From Pelecanus crispus (Eukaryota; Chordata; Aves; Pelecaniformes; Pelecanidae), in the NCBI RefSeq assembly GCF_030463565.1, contig NC_134644.1, positions 132,119,388 through 132,183,387 of the forward strand: 64,000 bases of DNA. Direction: 5' to 3'. The notes below the pieces were generated by a model. The model saw only the letters and a list, made by a program, of their open reading frames with translations. It had not been told where the DNA came from and did not search any database. Both the position numbers and the translations under genes were made by a program. The first letter of the stretch is position 1, and every line of letters starts with the position of its first letter. Shown here piece by piece: positions 53,281-62,400 of the stretch.

Positions 53281-53794
53281 CGGATCTCTCCTGCTTTCAG
53301 TTAGCAAACCCCCCTCCCCAATGCAACACGACTCAGCACTTACTTGGGTTCACACTTTTCTCTAAACACACACCGATGGGGAAGGGAAAAGCTTCTGGGC
53401 CACTCGGAGGGGGAGAGCAGGCAAATTCGTTTCTTTATTACGAAAAAAAAAACTTTTGTCCAAAAAACGACGGGAAAGGGGGGTCGAGTGCCCCAAAGTC
53501 ACTCCGGATCCCCCCAAAGACGCAGCCGCCAGGTCCGGGGGACACCCCACGGGTAGCCGGGTCCACGGGGGAAATTTCTGTGCGAAATTCGGCCGGTTTG
53601 AGGCGGGGGGCGAATTTATATTAATTTTTTCCCTCATTTTTCGGCACCGCGGTCTCTTAATGTCTTCCGCTCCCTCTCGCCGCTCTCGCCGCTGTCACTG
53701 CATTCACAGCACAGGCTCCGGAGAGGCGAGGAGGGGAGGGGGCGGCCGCGCAGCTCCTGCTCCGGCTCCTGCCCCTGCCCCGCGCCGCCGCCGC

Positions 53795-53812
53795 GGCCCC
53801 GGCCCCGGCCCC
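53795..53812 (-). repeat. (GGGGCC)3 hexanucleotide repeat on the PLAG1 strand
   Basis: The plus strand reads GGCCCC three times, followed by GGCCC. On the PLAG1 strand this is GGGGCC, which can form G-quadruplexes. It lies about 440 bp into PLAG1 intron 1. Confidence 0.9.
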
Positions 53813-54042
53813 GGCCCGCCGCGGGGGTCGGCGGCGGGCACCCCGCGCCCTCCTGCCGTCCCCCGGGCAGACCGCTGCCTCGCCCGCTCGCTCGCGAACC
53901 AACATAGCGCCGCGGGGAGGGAGGGGAGGAGTGGAGGAAACTCCTGAGAGAGGTTTTTCTGAAAATCATCTCTTTCTCCCTCCGAGGGAGGGGAAGGGGG
54001 GCACCGCTCGCCTCGCCTCCCCTCCCCTGGCTTTTCTCCTCC

Positions 54043-54095
54043 GGGGGGGTCCGACGCGGGGCGGCGGGGGGCTGCGGGAGACGGGGGGAGAGGGA
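54043..54095 (+). other. G-quadruplex-prone G-run cluster
   Basis: Seven G, then runs of four, six, three, six and three G with short spacers on the plus strand. It lies about 160 bp beyond PLAG1 exon 1, on the strand opposite the PLAG1 transcript. Confidence 0.6.
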
Positions 54096-54253
54096 TGGAA
54101 GGCAGGGATGGTTAACACAAACTTTTCCTCACTGCTCGCTGCTCCTCTCTCCTCTCCCCCCTCCTTCTCCTCCTCCCCCTTCATAATTTAAATAACCCTG
54201 ATATTTCCCTGCTAAACCCCGGCGCCTGCCCCCCAAACCCGCAGCAGACTCAC

Positions 54254-54400
54254 CGCGGGAGCCTCAGCATCCCCTCTGCGCCCCGTTTCCACCCTTTACA
54301 GTGTTCTCCGATTTTTCTGTAATTTTTTCCCCATATTTCGGGCTGGACGCGGCGGGCCTGGAAATTGTTTGCTTTCCCGTCTTTCCAGCAGCCATTGTAG
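54254..54400 (-). other. PLAG1: Inferred PLAG1 non-coding exon 1
   Basis: On the minus strand the sequence ends in CTCCCGCG and is followed by the strong donor GTGAGT at 54253-54248. A YY1-like ACAATGGCTGC lies at 54398-54388; such elements typically sit at the start site of CpG-island promoters. The exon would be about 145 nt. The 5' end is not precise. The short frame starting at the YY1 ATG is probably a by-product of the ATGGC motif. Confidence 0.55.
54388..54398 (-). promoter_or_regulatory. YY1-like element at the PLAG1 start region
   Basis: GCAGCCATTGT on the plus strand reads ACAATGGCTGC on the minus strand, a close match to the YY1 consensus AANATGGCNGC. Confidence 0.5.
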
Positions 54401-54740
54401 TGTATGCGCTGCGGTGCAGCCCAGCCTGCCGCACACGCCGCGCCCACACCGCCCGCCGCCCACACGCACCGCGGGTTGGACGCCTCCCCCCGTCAGTCAG
54501 GGCCGCGGCCGCGCCCCGCCGCCGGCGCCTGTGGCCCGCGCCGCCCGCCCCGTTGGTGGAAGGAGGCGCCGCTCAAGGCCGGGGCGGGCCCGCCGCCGCC
54601 GCCATTGGCGGCCCGGCCGTGCCACTCAGCGCCGCCGGGGCGTGGGCGGCGGCGGCGCTGGGCCGGGGGGAGCCGCGAGGCCGGGAGCGGGGTAGGCTGC
54701 GCCCGTACTTAAGCGGGCTGCCCGAGCCGCTGACGTCTTT
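54400..54740. promoter_or_regulatory. PLAG1/CHCHD7 bidirectional promoter
   Basis: About 340 bp separates the inferred starts of the divergent genes. It holds a GGGGCGGG Sp1-type box (54581-54588), ATTGG/CCAAT elements at 54604-54608 and 54744-54748, a CRE-like TGACGTCT at 54731-54738, and short CCG (54590-54601) and GGC (54645-54656) runs. There is no clear TATA box. Co-expression from one shared promoter is known for the mammalian pair. Confidence 0.75.
54590..54601. repeat. (CCG)4 run in the bidirectional promoter
   Basis: Four CCG units run directly into CCATTGG, so the tract adjoins a CCAAT box. A variable CCG run in the equivalent promoter is linked to stature in cattle. Confidence 0.85.
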
Positions 54741-54802
54741 CGAATTGGAGACGGGCTGCCCCCTCCCGCCCCGGGCTCCCGCGGACACGGCCGGCGACGG
54801 AG
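54740..54802 (+). other. CHCHD7: CHCHD7 non-coding exon 1
   Basis: The exon ends in GACGGAG before the consensus donor GTGAGT at 54803. The 5' end is set near the CRE-like and CCAAT elements and is approximate. The frame that joins to the CHCHD7 start is open back to a TGA at 54731 but has no upstream ATG, so this exon is 5' UTR. Confidence 0.6.
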
Positions 54803-57716
54803 GTGAGTGCCGCCGCCGCCGGCGACCCGCCGCTGCCCCTCCGCCGCCCCTCCGCCTACCGTGCCCGCGGCCGGCCGCCGCTTCCCCTTCCCCCGGCCGC
54901 GGGGAGGGAAGGCTCGCTCGCCCTTCGCCGCCTGCGGGCTGGGGGAGCCCCTGCCTAGCCGGGAGACGGCGCGGGGGGCCCGGCGGCGGGGCCCGGGCAC
55001 CGCGCTCCGGCGGCAGGTGGTGGTGCTGAGGGGAGGCTGCGCGCGCGGCCGCCGTTGGGCACCGGCGGCCGTTGGGGTGACGACCGTTACCCGCGCGAGG
55101 CGGGGAGAGGGGGCGGCGGGAACGGGGCGCGGGGCTCCCCCCACCGGCTGCCCCCCCCCCCCCCGGCTCCCCCCCGCTCCGCCGCCGCCGGCGGTGGGGC
55201 AAGGCCGCGGCTGGGCGGTGGGCGCCGGCCTCTCCCCGGCGCTGTCCGGCCCTGCGGCGGCCCGGCCGCCCGCCCCCTCTGCACCTGCCTTGCCCCCCAG
55301 CCCTCTTCTGGAGGCTGAGGCGGGCGAGGCAGCTCAGCGGTGCCGAGCGTCCGGGCCCGCCGGCTGCCCGCCCCTCGCTTGCCCCGCGGTCATAGCGATG
55401 GAAACGGTAGGATTTTTTTTATACGGCCCTCACTCCAGGGTTTAAGGTTTAATAAGCTGGGCCGTACTGCAGCGTAATCAGCAATGTTGTATGCATATAT
55501 GCATTTAAAAAAAGCCAAACATTTTTCAATGGGAGGAAAGCCATGGAAAAATATCCTGATGGTTTATGACCTGAAAAAGCTCTAGGGTTAAAGACTGCTA
55601 GCAACAAACGTATTTCTCTGTGGTACAGTTTACAACTGTTAATGTGTTAAAGCGTAATTAAGAACTGTGGAATAGACAAGCCTTTGGTTGTGGTTGGGCT
55701 CAGACCTGTAATCTGAAAGCAGGAAGGGAAGCCTGTGCATGTGCAGAAACTGGGTGGAAAGATCTCTTCCTGCTCGACTGCTCATTCAATCACACAGCAG
55801 CATTTCGGTGCGACCTGCCTGCCCCTGTAGCTGATAGTGTTTCAAATTCTGAAATAGAGAGGAATGCATACAGGAGCGATCAGACCTTTTTGGTAGTACT
55901 AAGTATGTTTAAGCAGTTGTCTGCTCTGAACTTCACCTTCATGAGAACCTGAACTGCCTGTTCATTAAGTGGGTATTTAATGTATTGTGTGCATTGTTCG
56001 TTAAACTGGGCACGGTTGCAGACTGTGGTAGCATAATCAAACTGAAAATCCTAATTGCAGTCTGTATAATGAACACTGAGGATGACACATCCTATGACTG
56101 ACAAATACTCTTTCGGAGAGTAAGGCTGAAGTCAGTCTAATACTGTACACCTTGAGGCATGTCTGCTAAAGTGATGCTTACACCTCTAATATCAATCAAT
56201 CAGAGTGGTAACACAGACACAAACAAGCCTCTAAAAATGTTGTCCGACTTAGATGAGGCATTGTGATATGCTGTGTTTGTTTTCTACTTCTTTTCCTCCC
56301 TCCTTCCTTGAAGTCTGGATGATGCTATTGTTCTACTTGCTTGTGTTTCCATTTGAGTTAGAAGTGCCTGATAAAAATCATCTTGCATCCACAAAAAAGC
56401 AAACATTCGCCTAGCTTGTAAAGTTAACTTAAATGCTGGATAGCTCTCAAAGGAAGGTAGAAGGGTTTCCTGATGCTGTTCTTTAAAAGGCCCATTTGCA
56501 GAAAACGATGATGTGAAATTGAAAAAAATACTCCAAGCACCAGGACAGTATACTTGCACAGGATGTAAAATCTAGGGCTTATTCACCTGGAATAGCTTGC
56601 TACTACCCAAAGAAGAACCTTCATCTAAAACATTGCTTTCTGTCTTTGAGCTACTAAGCAGTATTTGATTTTTGTTTGCTGATATCAAGCAAAACTGGCT
56701 TTTTACTGCAGACTTGGAGTTATCAGTCTCTAATGTGAACAGAAACAGGTTTAAGTTTAGAAATAGCAGCAGTGTCTTTGGCGGGGGGGGGGAACCAAGA
56801 TGAAGCAGGGATGTTCTTTCACAGTTTCCTTAGTCAGCTGTACTTTAATTTGCTGCAGAGAGCTCTGTCTTCCTCAGTCCTGTGTTTCTGCTTGCATTGG
56901 CTCAGTCAGGCATCTGGTCAACATTAATTTTTTTGGTTAGATTTAGTATTTGTTTGGAACAAATACCTGCATGGCCATATGTGTGCCAGAGGCAATGTAT
57001 GGGAAGTAGTAAAGGGAATGAGGGTCTGCTGTTCATCCTGATGTCATCATCTTGGATCAGTGTAGGTTCTTGGCACTGAACTGTCTCTCAAACTTACAGT
57101 TCCTAGAGTCAGTGTCAAACTACTAAACTAGTGAAAAATGTGATTCAAGCTGTCATACACAAAGTAAGTGGATCTGGTCCCTCCTTGCAGTGAAACCATT
57201 TCTTTTTCTGTTAAGTATCTCATACAGCAACATGGGAGATGGTTGGGTGCTTGTTACACCTGGGAAGGCTCAGTGAAGATACAGGTGTGATCCAGCTAAG
57301 GAGTAGGCACAAATCTGGGAAAGTTTACTCGTGCATTGCTCCCCCACACTATTAACTGAAGTGTCTACAGTGTGTTGGCTGTGAACAGCTTCTGTGGAGC
57401 TGTTTCTCCTAGACATGGTCACTTCCTCAACAATATGACAGGTTATGAGAGTCACTGCAGTAGCTCCATTCTCTGCAGGAATTTATTGGGGAGTAAGCAG
57501 TTTTGGTGACAGGCTAAACTTGTCTGAGTTACCTTGCTGTTAGTGCTTTTGAAATAACATTTTGCAAAAGAAGTTTTGTGGTGGCATGTTTTTTGTTTTT
57601 TGAGACAGCCAAACTGTGTGCATTATTGGAAGGCCTTTATTACATGGTGCAGGTCAGACTTAATCCTGAGTTGCTATTAAAAGTAGATACTTAACCTGTT
57701 TCTTTCCTGTTTCTAG
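54803..57716 (+). other. CHCHD7: CHCHD7 intron 1
   Basis: Runs from the donor GTGAGT to the pyrimidine-rich acceptor ending TTTCTAG at 57716. The first 600 bp are CpG island, including 14 consecutive C at 55151-55164. From 55.45 kb the sequence becomes ordinary AT-rich intron. A run of nine or more G is at about 56784-56792. No gene was seen. Confidence 0.75.
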
Positions 57717-57794
57717 CCAAGGTGCGAGTGTCTGTCTAAAATGTCCAGGCATGCACAACAGCTTAGAGATCATGATATAAATCCATGTGTAGCG
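57717..57794 (+). CDS. CHCHD7: CHCHD7 exon 2 (24 nt of 5' UTR, then codons 1-18)
   Basis: The acceptor is TTTCTAG at 57710-57716 and the donor is GTAAGA at 57795. It encodes the N-terminus and Cys16. The in-frame sequence upstream of the ATG is open through exon 1 without another ATG. Confidence 0.93.
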
Positions 57795-59366
57795 GTAAGA
57801 TCAAATTGGGATTTCTGTTTGTATGTTTCAATGTTAAATAACGCAATTTCTTGAGGATTTTTTTATGGATAGCACTCTTGCATTGGCATTTTGCATAAGT
57901 GTTTTAAAGAGCCTGAAGATGGGAAAAGCTGAAAATCATCTGTTATAGTAAGTGTGAAATAACAACCAGTAAAACCACATAAATAGCAGTAATATAACTG
58001 ATAGCAATCTCTTCAGTTTTCTGTCCTTAAAATTAGAGCCTGAAATCCTGGTTAGACAGGCTTGGCTGATTTTTAAAAGTCTTGTGTGAGTTATACCAAG
58101 CATCTTTGTAAACAACTATTCTGTGGACTCAATCCTTACTATTTAAAGAATACTAATGTCTATTATCTCTAAATGAAGTCATTGCTTGGAATTACTGATT
58201 ATCCCTTGTGATAGATGTTCCTCTGCTCTCTTTGATAGTATTCTTTCATCTGAGAAGCTGTCTCCTATCTTCATAGATATTCTGGGGCTTGTTAGAATTT
58301 TTAGACACTGAGTACAGTAACTTCCCTCAGCTCTGAAGTATATTTTCCCTATTAAAGGAAACAGATGCCTCTAGAAAATGTATGGATGACAACAACTATA
58401 ACAAGGATATGTGTACTGCTTATTTTTTGAAGTACAAAAGCTGCAGAAAATTCTGGGTAAGCGCAGCGGATTTTCTAAATATTACTCTGTTTTAAGTACA
58501 TTATTTCTGACACATGGCTTTCTGAACTCTTCAGACTGCTGCTGTTTTTATGGTGACTTACAGGCCCAGGTAGTCTCAGTATGTGTTGCTGGAAGACTTA
58601 AGCAGATGCATGTCAAAGTACTTCACTTGGTTCTCCTAAGTTTACCTTCTTAGATTGTGAGTCAGTGTTCTTGCAGTACCCAATATGTTTCCCTCTGAAT
58701 TTGAGTCAGATATTTCTAGTAATAAGTTCTGTTTTAAATGGATATAATGGAAAAAATTCTGAGGTAAGATAAGTTCATCTGTCTTTCCATTGGTTTGGGT
58801 CATGTTTACTTTAACCTAAGATAAAGCTTAGGAAGAGTTTATTCTTATTTGGTGCTGTCCTTATTTCCTTCTCTCTTGCAGTAGAAAAGTATCATGAGGA
58901 ACTACGTACAGTTAAACTGTTCTCTGCTATTTTCTTTCCTTATGTTGTAGTAGTAAAGAGTCTCTTAGCTTAGCCTTTAAATAATTGCGTGAACTACAAA
59001 AAACCTGTTTAAGACTAATGTGCAATTGTCTGTATATAGTGTAATGGGAATACTGTAATTTCACTGTCTTCTGAAGCAGCAAGGTAAACTAACAGATATC
59101 TACAGTTAAATAAGTACATTTAATTACCAGCTAATCAGACTTTAGGGTATTTGGCTCCCGATACAAAAAGAGTACTTTTATTAATGAATCTTACTCATTT
59201 GGAGCTCAGAGGCAGAGATTTCTGAGACATTTGTGTTCTCATGGTCATATTCTTCTATTTTCAGCATGACATTATGATGCAGAGGAAAAGAAATGGTGTG
59301 AAACCAGAGATGCCCTCAGCAGAAGAGAGGAAGAAAATGTTGGAATCAATGGGGAAGCCCTACTGA
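57741..59366 (+). CDS. CHCHD7: CHCHD7 coding sequence: twin-CX9C mitochondrial intermembrane-space protein (three exons joined)
   Basis: Segments 57741-57794, 58358-58456 and 59265-59366 join in phase 0 into 84 codons plus stop; human CHCHD7 is 85 residues. The protein is one CHCH domain with C16-X9-C26 and C37-X9-C47, the pattern of proteins oxidised and trapped in the intermembrane space by the MIA40/ERV1 relay. There is no cleavable presequence, as expected. The C-terminal third is basic and hydrophilic and ends in GKPY. CHCHD7 is the animal counterpart of yeast Cox23, linked to cytochrome c oxidase assembly. The start ATG has A at -3, and the N-terminal region LRDHDINPC fits the family. 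All four cysteines are intact. Its place beside PLAG1 supports the assignment. Confidence 0.95.
57795..58357 (+). other. CHCHD7: CHCHD7 intron 2
   Basis: GT at 57795, AG at 58356-58357, phase 0. An alternative AG at 58329-58330 would add an in-frame TGA, so it is unlikely to give protein. AT-rich; nothing else was seen. Confidence 0.88.
58358..58456 (+). CDS. CHCHD7: CHCHD7 exon 3 (codons 19-51, three of the four CHCH cysteines)
   Basis: Ninety-nine bases in phase 0, from Glu19 to Trp51, followed by the donor GTAAGC. Contains Cys26, Cys37 and Cys47. Removing this exon would keep the frame but destroy the CHCH fold. Confidence 0.94.
58457..59264 (+). other. CHCHD7: CHCHD7 intron 3
   Basis: Starts with GTAAGC and ends with a strong pyrimidine tract and TTTTCAG at 59264. 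No additional feature was seen. Confidence 0.88.
59265..59366 (+). CDS. CHCHD7: CHCHD7 last coding exon (codons 52-84 and stop)
   Basis: Opens at His52 and ends GKPY-TGA. The basic [17 protein letters not shown] segment is characteristic of CHCHD7. Confidence 0.94.
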   Translation, partial: HDIMMQRKRNGVKPEMPSAEERKKMLESMGKPY

Positions 59367-59495
59367 CTAGAAACTTGCATCGATTGACTGTTTTCACTGT
59401 ACATATGAAGACTTATCAGCAGCAAATTGCCTTTTTATGAGCTGGACTTTACAGTTGCCATGACTTGGATTAAAATAAGCTCTTAAACTTTGAAA
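59367..59495 (+). other. CHCHD7: CHCHD7 3' UTR (short)
   Basis: A variant poly(A) signal ATTAAA lies at 59469-59474, about 100 nt after the stop, with a GT-rich stretch (TGTGTGAG) about 20 nt later. The end near 59490 is inferred; no good AATAAA was seen close by. Confidence 0.5.
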
Positions 59496-59499
59496 TGTG

Positions 59500-62400
59500 T
59501 GAGCTTTCTAGGGTAGAACTTCTTGGTTTTATTCATACTCCCTGTCATGGGAACATGGCCTCTCACTGGAAGACATGGGTATCAACACAGCTTATATCTA
59601 GACACTTTGGAAGTAGAAATGAACTTGCTGTGAAATGCTAAATATAAAATTAATGGGACTCACAGAAAGTATGTTTGTAAAGAGGGGGCTGGTGAGTGTT
59701 GCAGTTTAGTTCTAAGGATGGAGCAGGTTGAGGCTGGTATGTGCAAAATGTTTCTTGTATCCAGCTATTATGCCTAATATTCTGAATTTGTCATGTGTGA
59801 TCCTATCGCTGTTTTCATATGACTGTATTCTGTGTCCCTGGTTTAAGTAAGGCTGTTCATGAACTAAAATCCCAAATCTAACAGGCTTGTCATTAGCTCT
59901 GCCACTGTACTCATCAGTCACAGCAGAAGCTTGCCATAAATCAGATCCACAAGCTTTGCTTGTTACATGGTTAGAAAGTTTGATGAAGATGGAACTGAAC
60001 TCCTTGGGTCTGAACTGAATAGTACCTTCTGTGGATAGTAAATAGATACTTTGCTGGTGGGGAGGCAGGGGGACTTGCAGACATGTAAACATATACTCTG
60101 AGTGACATGGCAGGTTTAACTATAGTACGTCTATCTAAGACTCTGGACAGCTGAAGCCCTGGGTTTGGAAATGCTTACTCATACAAGACTACAAAGCTCA
60201 GCTTGAACAGGTACTCTTATCTTAAGTAAGATTGATTCCTTGACTAAACTGAACAACTAGTAAGTGTAAATGGGTTGCTGTCTAGTGGAAACACCGTTTT
60301 CCTACCTTTAGTACTTTCAGGTGTCCTGGCTTAAAAGCTTGTACCCTGTGGTAAAACAGAAAAACCACTGTCATGAGCTCAAGTTCCATGTGAAATCCTT
60401 TAGGACTTACTGTGATCAAGTTGGCAGAACTCTGGCTGACCTCATGGAGGATGGTGTAAAAGTGTTGTCTCTCTATTTAGACTGTTTTGGAAAGACTTCA
60501 TGGCTTCCTGTTTCTCCTTCTGCCTGGCTTGCCTTGTTTCTTTCCACTGGAGGCCTATTTCTACGCTTAGTGGGATTTTTATGCTGTTTCCACCTTTCCC
60601 CTTGTTATTTGACCTGACTACTAACTAATGGAGATCTGCTTTTCCTCCTCCTCTTCTTTCTGTTTGTTCTCCTTATACATTTGAGTTATAAAATGGATTG
60701 ATCATACCCTTTCTGTTACTGGAATGAGCATGTAACTCTATGCCTTCTGAGTATGCAGTTCTCTGAGCATAGCTGTGCAGCCTCCAAGCCATGTCACAAG
60801 TTCTCTAGTCAGTTCCTGGCAAGGGAAATGGACTTTATTCAATCAAGATCATCACATTCTTTATTTTAAATTACTTTCTCTGCACTTAAAATTCAAACTT
60901 TGCTGACATTTTTCTTCTCTTTTTTTTTGTGGAACAGAGAAGAAACTTTTATTATAGATTCAAAGGCTCTTTCTGGCCCACTGCCTCCTTGCCACCTTCT
61001 TCCAATACCCTCCTACATACCAGTGTTTCCTTTTTTTTTTTCCTATTTGGCACCAATTCCTTTTTTACTGATTTGTGCATTTTGGTCTGTTTTCATTCCA
61101 ACACTTTTTTTCTAGTAACTTTGTTCTGTCTCTGATCTAATGAAGTCCTGCAATGACTTTGTAATACAGCTCCTCTTGAAGGTCTTGTGTTGTCTGCTCT
61201 CCCTGTCTTAGTGAGGGGAGAACTCCTTGCTTTCATTAGTCAAACTTAGCCATAATGCTTCCTCATTGGCATGCCTCTGATCTTGTTCATCTGCAGTTTT
61301 TGGGGAGCTGATTGTCCCCTTTTCCTTAGGGCTGTGTCTCTGTGGACTCTTCTGGTTTTGCTGCCTTGCTTGTCTAAGGGCACCTTCTCTCCCACTTGGC
61401 ACGGGTTTGTCATTTGGCACTTCAGCTGTATCTTTGGTCATGTTCTTTGCTCCTATGGCTTTGGCTACTATTCTAGTGCTTGCTGTTTTCCGGCTGCTGT
61501 GCTCTTGAGTTCTGGGCTTACATTAAAATCTACTGTATGTTTTGGTTCTGTGCAAGAAAAACAGCATCTCCTCTCAGTGCGATTATGCTGATTGTTCCTT
61601 GCATAAGCTCAAGTTCCTTAAAGTCATGTCACTTATCCTAGGTTTTCCTTTCAAGTTTTCTTTGAGTGTAGAAATGCCCTTTCTCCTAGGTTAATTGTTG
61701 CATTTACAATTTTTTCCTGCTGATACTTGGAAAGTTTCCACTGGTTTTGTTTTCTTTTAAAGGATGATTGACTTATCTTTAGACTTTAATAGATAACCCT
61801 GTACTGCTTTGCAGAGTGTTTGAAAAGAACTAGTACTGGACTTCAGAAAGTCAGAAAAGGAGCTGCATTCTCTGCTTTCAAGTGTCAAACAATGCAAGAA
61901 TGTGGGATCACAGGACAGGCTAAGGCATATGTAATGCAAGAACACTATTCTAATATTAGACTTCCCGATCATCAGTGGACCCACATGGTAAGCTCCCTGC
62001 GGGTGTTACAACAAAATTGAGTTTAGTGAAGAACTGAGGGTAATTTAAGCAGTGACCTTGTGGCTTTAATTCAGGTAATCAGTCACCCGTTGTAAGGAAT
62101 GCCATTTATTCCTTTATTTCCATTGCATATGCATTATAGTTACTGTTAAAGAACACAATTTTATGAAAAGTCTTGGAAAGCAAGAAGTTTTCTAATTCAT
62201 GTCATAATGCCTCTCAAGAGTAATCTGTTAGTTAAGCCTGAGTTTTCATCGTTTTTCCCCCTCACTGGAGGTTGCTGTTCTTGCTTTCGCTACTAAAGCT
62301 CAAGAGTGGTAAGTTATGATGGCTAAAACTTAGGCCCTTATGTATGAAATGGTTGAGGTTTTTTCCGTTAATTTTTGTAATGTGATTAACTTTGGTTGTG

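Larger units (their letters stand above)
8950..54253 (-). other. PLAG1: PLAG1 5' intron region (about 45 kb; non-coding exons unresolved)
   Basis: The region runs from the donor of the inferred exon 1 (GT at 54253-54252, minus strand) to the acceptor of the first coding exon (AG at 8951-8950). It is mostly AT-rich unique sequence. Listed separately are the GC/CpG-rich island near 10.1 kb, an inverted-terminus element at 15.86-16.62 kb, three CR1 fossils, and low-complexity tracts. From about 35 to 52 kb I saw only AT-rich unique sequence and short A-runs. No open frame has a recognisable domain. One or two short 5' UTR exons probably lie within it. Confidence 0.6.
1825..54400 (-). other. PLAG1: PLAG1 gene span (5' end at right, 3' end at left)
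   Basis: This is the inferred transcription unit. It starts with a non-coding first exon in the CpG island near 54.4 kb, runs through about 45 kb of 5' intron, and ends with two coding exons (8949-8591 and 8002-6739) and a 4.9 kb 3' UTR closing after an AATAAA on the minus strand at 1849-1844. The coding exons and their splice sites are seen directly. The first exon rests on a good donor site, a YY1-like element and the known head-to-head arrangement with CHCHD7 in mammals. Mammalian PLAG1 has further short non-coding exons between exon 1 and the coding exons, and I could not place these reliably. Both ends are therefore approximate. Confidence 0.8.
53500..55400. promoter_or_regulatory. CpG island shared by PLAG1 and CHCHD7
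   Basis: About 1.9 kb of strongly GC- and CpG-rich sequence covering both first exons, their shared promoter and the first parts of both first introns. Sequence on both sides is AT-rich. It contains G-quadruplex-like runs, a C14 run and short trinucleotide repeats. The long open frames across it on both strands are expected from its low stop-codon content. Confidence 0.9.

Noticed and set aside
53795-53812. Pathogenic-type GGGGCC expansion
   Set aside because: Only three complete units; noted as a G4-prone sequence, not as an expansion.
54301-55202. Open frames of 209-242 codons across the CpG island on both strands
   Set aside because: GC-rich sequence has few stop codons. The frames overlap on opposite strands, read as Ala/Pro/Arg/Gly-rich strings and cross the well-supported exon 1 donor sites.
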